From: Mesorhizobium sp. WSM3626
GTDB taxonomy: Bacteria > Pseudomonadota > Alphaproteobacteria > Rhizobiales > Rhizobiaceae
Length of the DNA: 64,000 nt
Reading direction: 5' to 3'
NCBI RefSeq assembly: GCF_000513935.1
Contig: NZ_AZUY01000008.1
Coordinates: 109,754 to 173,753 of the forward strand
The position numbers and the translations under genes are program-made. Of this stretch, positions 60,620-64,000 are shown one piece after another; position 1 is the first letter of the stretch, and every line of letters starts with the position of its first letter. The notes under the pieces were generated by a model, which made no database searches, was not told where the DNA came from, and saw only the letters and a list, made by a program, of their open reading frames with translations.

Positions 60620-61024
60620 TCAGGCCGCTTGCGCCAAACACTTCGCGCACGTCCCGCGAAATTCGATCACCGCCTTCTTGGCGGCGAAGCCGGTCGAGTT
60701 GACCCATTCGTTCAGCCGGTGGTCGACGTCGTGGTCGGACATTTCGGTCACCTGCCCGCAGCTGTCGCAAATAGCGAAAGCGGTCATCGAGTGGCTGTGG
60801 TCGTGCGGCTCGGCGCAGGCGACGAAGGAGTTGATGCTTTCCAGCCGGTGCACGAAGCCCGACTTCACCAGCGTGTCGAGCGCGCGATAGACCTGTAGCG
60901 GCGCGCGAAAACCGCGCTCGCGCAGCTGGTCGAGCAAGGTGTAGGCGCTGAGCGGCCCGCTGGCGGTCTCGAGTTTCTCGAGCACGCACAACTGGTTTTT
61001 CGTCAGCACATCCCTTGCCGCCAT
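60620..61024 (-). CDS. zur: Fur family regulator, Zur-like
   Basis: 134 aa from the ATG at 61024. LTKNQLCVLEKLETASGPLS, AYTLLDQLRERGFRAPLQVY and RALDTLVKSGFVHRLESINS form the winged helix of rhizobial Zur. Zinc sites: ACAEPHDHSHSMTAFAICDS with CDSCGQ, and the second Cys pair in CAKCLAQ. Represses zinc-uptake genes when zinc is present. Fur and Mur are less likely because of the AYTLLDQLRE helix. No znu genes are adjacent. Confidence 0.85.
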   Translation of the reverse strand: MAARDVLTKNQLCVLEKLETASGPLSAYTLLDQLRERGFRAPLQVYRALDTLVKSGFVHRLESINSFVACAEPHDHSHSMTAFAICDSCGQVTEMSDHDVDHRLNEWVNSTGFAAKKAVIEFRGTCAKCLAQAA

Positions 61025-61268
61025 GGTTCTGTTCCAACCTGCCCTGCGCCATCCATAGGCGGTTTGCTCGTGCAAACGGCCTGATCCCATTCAGATAGCG
61101 ACGAACCGCCTTCTTTGCTACTCTTCTGTTGCTGTCCCGAGCCGATCGATGACGTGCCGGCACATTGGTGATGACAGGCTTTATGACGGAGCGACATTCA
61201 AAATACTGACAAAATCCTCGACGAGGATGGTCTCGCTTGGGAAATTCGATCGGGGCTTGGGGAGCAAT

Positions 61269-63470
61269 ATGATCAAATTGACACGCCGGACGCTGCTTGT
61301 CGGCGCGTCCGCGTTGATGACCGCCGGCACGGTTTCGTTCCGGGCACTTGCCGCGTCGCGCACCTACCATGCGCTGCTCGTCGCCTGCACCGAATATCCT
61401 GCCTTGCCGCAGAGAAACTGGCTGATCGGGCCGAAGAACGATGCCGGCCTGGTCCACGAATACCTGCTGAAAAACGTGCCCGATCCGGTGCGTTTCGCGC
61501 CGGAGAACGTCACGCTGCTGGCCAAGGATGTGCCCGGTGCCCAAGGCTTGCCGACCGATGCGGCGATCAAGACGGCACTGGCCGATCTCGCCGCCAAGGT
61601 TCAGCGTGACGACTTCGTCTACCTGCATCTGTCCGGCCACGGCGCCCAGCAGCCTGAGAGAGTAAAGGGCGACGAGACTGACGGTCTCGACGAGATTTTC
61701 CTGCCCGTCGATATCGAGAGGTGGATCAACAGGGATGCCGGCGTGCCGAACGCGCTGGTCGACAATGAAATCCGCGACGCGCTCGATTCCATCCGCGACA
61801 AGGGCGCCTTCGTCTGGGCGGTGTTCGACTGCTGCCATTCCGGCACCGCGACCCGCGCCGTCGATGTCGACGACGAGTTGGATCGCAAGGTCGAGTTCGC
61901 CGACCTGGTCGGTGGCGACGAGGCCACCAGGGCGGCGGCTATCAAGACCTATGAGGACACCGTCGCGAGCACCTCGCGCGGCCTTGACGAGAATGGCCAG
62001 CGCAAACCTGCCTTCAACCTGACACCGACTGGCGGCGAACCGATCACCAGGGGCAAACTGGTCGCCTTCTATGCCGCGCAGACGGTGGAGACGACACCGG
62101 AGATGCCGCTGCCCAAGGGCACGGTCGATGCGCCGCGCTTCGGCCTGTTCACCTTCACCATCCTGTCGAAGCTCGCCGAAAACCCCAACGTCACCTATCG
62201 GCAACTCGGCCAGGCCGTGCTTCAGCAATATTCGGCCGACAGCCGCACCCGGCCGACGCCGCTGTTCGAAGGCGAACTCGACGCGCGCGTGTTCGGCACC
62301 GACAGGACGGATGCGGTCATGCAGTGGCCCGTTATCGTCAAGAACGGCGAGGCGTCGATCGGCGCCGGCCTGCTGCATCGTCTCACCCCCGGCAGCAAGC
62401 TCGCCATCCTGCCGTCGGCGCTGTCGTCGCTGTCCCACGCGGTCGGCTATCTCGAAGTGGAATCGGCGAAGAACCTGGAGAGCCGCGTCAAGCCGGTCGA
62501 GTTCGACAAGAAGCCCGCGCTCGAGATGGCCGATATTCCCGTCAATGCCTATGCCCGCGTGGCGGAGATCGCCGTCGACTACAAGCTCGCCGTCGCACGG
62601 CCGGCCGCGACCAAGGGATTGGAGACCGAAACAGCACTCGTCAATTCGGTTCTCGACGACCTGTCCGCGGCCAGGGAGACCGGCTTCACCATCGAACTCG
62701 TCGATCCGGGCAAGAGCGCCGAGCTGCGCTTCGCGGTGATGCGCGAGAATGCCATTGCCAGCGCTGACAAGAACGCAACCGACAAGCCGGCCCTATGGTT
62801 CCTGCCGGCCTCGGGCGACGTGACCTTGAAGGATGGCGGCAGGCCGCCGCTGATCATCATCCACCCCGACGACCGACAGAAGCTCGTCGATGCGACGGCC
62901 AGGAATTTGCGTACCATCTTCCGCGCCACCGGGCTTTCCAGGCTGGCGGCGGCCTCCGACTACAAGCCCGAGGACGTCGACGTACAATTCCAGGTCAAGC
63001 GTCGCGACAAGGACGGGCTGGAGCCGCTGCAGGCCTCGGTGGTGCCGCGCGTTTCGCCTGGCGACGAGGTGCATGTGCTGGCCAAGAACAGCTCGGACCA
63101 GCTGGTCGACATCAATGTGCTCTATGTCGGCAGCGACTATTCGATCACCCACATCGTTGCCGAGCGGCTGGCGCCGCAGGCCACGCTCGAGGAGGGATTG
63201 CTTGCCTTCACCGACACCAGCTTCGGAATGGAGCGGATGATCGCGGTGCTGACCGAGGCGCCGCCGGAAAGCGAAAAGGAGGATCTGAGCTTCCTAGCGC
63301 AGGACGGTGTCGCGTCGATGACACGCGGAATAGGCCCCGCCAGCTTCTCCGACATGCTCGCCGATATCGGCATGGCGCCGTCGACCCGATCGGTGATGCG
63401 GCTTGCCGACAAAAGCGGCCCGAAGGGAGCGGTGATGATTTTCCCGATGGAGACGGTGCCGCGCGCCTGA
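61269..63470 (+). CDS. exported caspase-family (C14, metacaspase) protein
   Basis: 733 aa from the ATG at 61269 with GGGAG upstream. A Tat-like signal (KLTRRTLLVGASALMTAGTV) ends near ALAAS. Peptidase C14 domain about residues 32-290: catalytic His124 in YLHLSGHGAQQ and Cys189 in AVFDCCHSGTATRA. A long C-terminal part contains VSPGDEVHVLAKNSSDQLVD and INVLYVGSDYSITHIVAERL, resembling DUF4384 of other bacterial caspases. It probably cleaves after Arg/Lys in the periplasm. Two more genes follow in the same direction. Confidence 0.9.
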   Translation: MIKLTRRTLLVGASALMTAGTVSFRALAASRTYHALLVACTEYPALPQRNWLIGPKNDAGLVHEYLLKNVPDPVRFAPENVTLLAKDVPGAQGLPTDAAIKTALADLAAKVQRDDFVYLHLSGHGAQQPERVKGDETDGLDEIFLPVDIERWINRDAGVPNALVDNEIRDALDSIRDKGAFVWAVFDCCHSGTATRAVDVDDELDRKVEFADLVGGDEATRAAAIKTYEDTVASTSRGLDENGQRKPAFNLTPTGGEPITRGKLVAFYAAQTVETTPEMPLPKGTVDAPRFGLFTFTILSKLAENPNVTYRQLGQAVLQQYSADSRTRPTPLFEGELDARVFGTDRTDAVMQWPVIVKNGEASIGAGLLHRLTPGSKLAILPSALSSLSHAVGYLEVESAKNLESRVKPVEFDKKPALEMADIPVNAYARVAEIAVDYKLAVARPAATKGLETETALVNSVLDDLSAARETGFTIELVDPGKSAELRFAVMRENAIASADKNATDKPALWFLPASGDVTLKDGGRPPLIIIHPDDRQKLVDATARNLRTIFRATGLSRLAAASDYKPEDVDVQFQVKRRDKDGLEPLQASVVPRVSPGDEVHVLAKNSSDQLVDINVLYVGSDYSITHIVAERLAPQATLEEGLLAFTDTSFGMERMIAVLTEAPPESEKEDLSFLAQDGVASMTRGIGPASFSDMLADIGMAPSTRSVMRLADKSGPKGAVMIFPMETVPRA

Positions 63471-63571
63471 GAATCCAGGCGCGGGTGTTCATTGCCGGGC
63501 CTTGCACTGCCGGCACGATGGGTGAAAACTTTGGCCGCCGCGTCGGGAGACGACACGGCCGGACGGAATGG

Positions 63572-63964
63572 ATGGGGTGGTTCGTGAGCTATAGCGTATT
63601 TTCCTGGAGTGCCACGGCTGGCGGCATCGCCGCCAGCCTGCTGCTGGTTGCCGACGCGTCAGCGCAGGACGCCTGCGGCCTCTGCGCCAAGCAGGTGGTC
63701 ATCAATTCGGAACTGGCGACCTGCTTTCTCGACCAGTACGACCAGATCGCCAAAGCCAAAAGCGACGCGATCGTCGTCGATCTCTCAGGCTGCGCCTCGC
63801 GAGGCATCGTCGAGGCCTTGCCGTCGCCGACCAAGGCGCCGGCGGAGCCGGACGTGCAGTTCATTGTTTCGCGCCCGCAGCTGGCGTGCCTGAAGAAGCA
63901 GCTTGAAGCGCCCGGCATCGTGCTCGATCCCTCCGCCATCATCGAACTGGACGGCTGCAAATGA
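63572..63964 (+). CDS. small exported Cys-containing protein, unknown
   Basis: 130 aa from the ATG at 63572 (a GTG at 63584 is an alternative). Signal peptide (VFSWSATAGGIAASLLLVAD) with a likely cut at ASAQ|D. The mature protein has six Cys: ACGLCAKQ, ATCFLD, SGCASRG, LACLKKQ and DGCK. A Pro-rich linker lies in the middle. No family recognised. It lies 101 bases behind the metacaspase and overlaps the next gene by four bases (ATGA), so the three form one operon. Confidence 0.7.
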   Translation: MGWFVSYSVFSWSATAGGIAASLLLVADASAQDACGLCAKQVVINSELATCFLDQYDQIAKAKSDAIVVDLSGCASRGIVEALPSPTKAPAEPDVQFIVSRPQLACLKKQLEAPGIVLDPSAIIELDGCK

Positions 63965-64000
63965 AGAAGCCGGCGGGCACAACAAGGCAAACGGCACCTG
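63961..64000 (+). CDS. start of a third gene in the metacaspase operon (partial)
   Basis: An ATG at 63961 overlaps the previous stop. Only the first 13 residues, MKKPAGTTRQTAP, lie in the window. Family unknown. Confidence 0.5.
   Translation, partial: MKKPAGTTRQTAP

Overview
The window is a GC-rich chromosomal segment from an alphaproteobacterium of the order Rhizobiales, most likely Mesorhizobium or a close relative. The evidence is the block lptC-lptA-lptB-rpoN-hpf-ptsN, an ornithine-lipid acyltransferase (olsB), hsp20 followed by DUF1150, an IalB-family protein, intergenic RIME-like mosaic repeats (AGCAATTYCAGGAAAAG...), and TAGCGAA/TAGCGAG heptamer arrays. There are no rRNA or tRNA genes, no complete insertion sequences, no CRISPR arrays and no nod/nif/fix genes, so this is mostly core genome with small accessory patches.

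Layout. 1-6.6 kb: a sulfotransferase-like gene, nucleotide salvage (upp, add), and the quinone/CoA run ubiE-ubiB-coaBC, where CoaBC carries an extra N-terminal FitA-type ribbon-helix-helix domain. 6.6-13.6 kb: envelope and housekeeping genes (IalB, a decayed autotransporter, a Gln-rich secreted protein, Nudix, OmpA-like, GNAT, DUF2214, nth, DUF2244, an AraC-alkyltransferase fusion). 13.8-15.7 kb: a compact four-gene cluster of exported proteins (two paralogous pilin-like proteins, a one-domain PapD-like chaperone, and an exported protein of unknown family). 15.7-20.3 kb: ribokinase, amidase, LysE exporter, a small membrane protein, nucleoside hydrolase. 20.4-26.7 kb: hsp20 with a ROSE-like RNA thermometer, DUF1150, and the minus-strand block ptsN, hpf, rpoN, lptB, lptA, lptC. 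27-33.7 kb: sppA, ihfB, lapA-like, ornithine cyclodeaminase family, two RNA methyltransferases, lspA, acuI. 33.8-41 kb: a hybrid histidine kinase, olsB, a TRIC-type channel between two heptamer-repeat hairpins, grpE, a NepR-like small protein, a desaturase, a PfpI protein. 41.2-46.1 kb: the sulfate-assimilation operon cysG-DUF2849-cysI-cysH-DUF934 (minus strand). 46.5-55.5 kb: host-attachment family protein, CPA2 antiporter, AraC regulator diverging from a quinone oxidoreductase, SDR, class A PBP, small proteins, RNase D. 55.7-61 kb: M20 peptidase, a candidate alpha-r14/NfeR1-like small RNA, polA, a Zur-like regulator. 61.2-64 kb: an exported metacaspase followed by a small exported Cys-containing protein and a third gene cut by the window end.

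Functional links. lptABC supply the lipopolysaccharide export bridge beside rpoN, hpf and ptsN, the usual rhizobial nitrogen/phosphotransfer control block. CysG makes the siroheme used by CysI, which reduces the sulfite produced by CysH. The most novel material is the FitA-CoaBC fusion with FitAB-like operator half-sites, the usher-less pilin/chaperone cluster, the C-rich-loop small RNA with an activator-like palindrome, a NepR-like orphan, and a PolA whose proofreading motif is altered. Protein identities are from recognising sequence features, with no database search.
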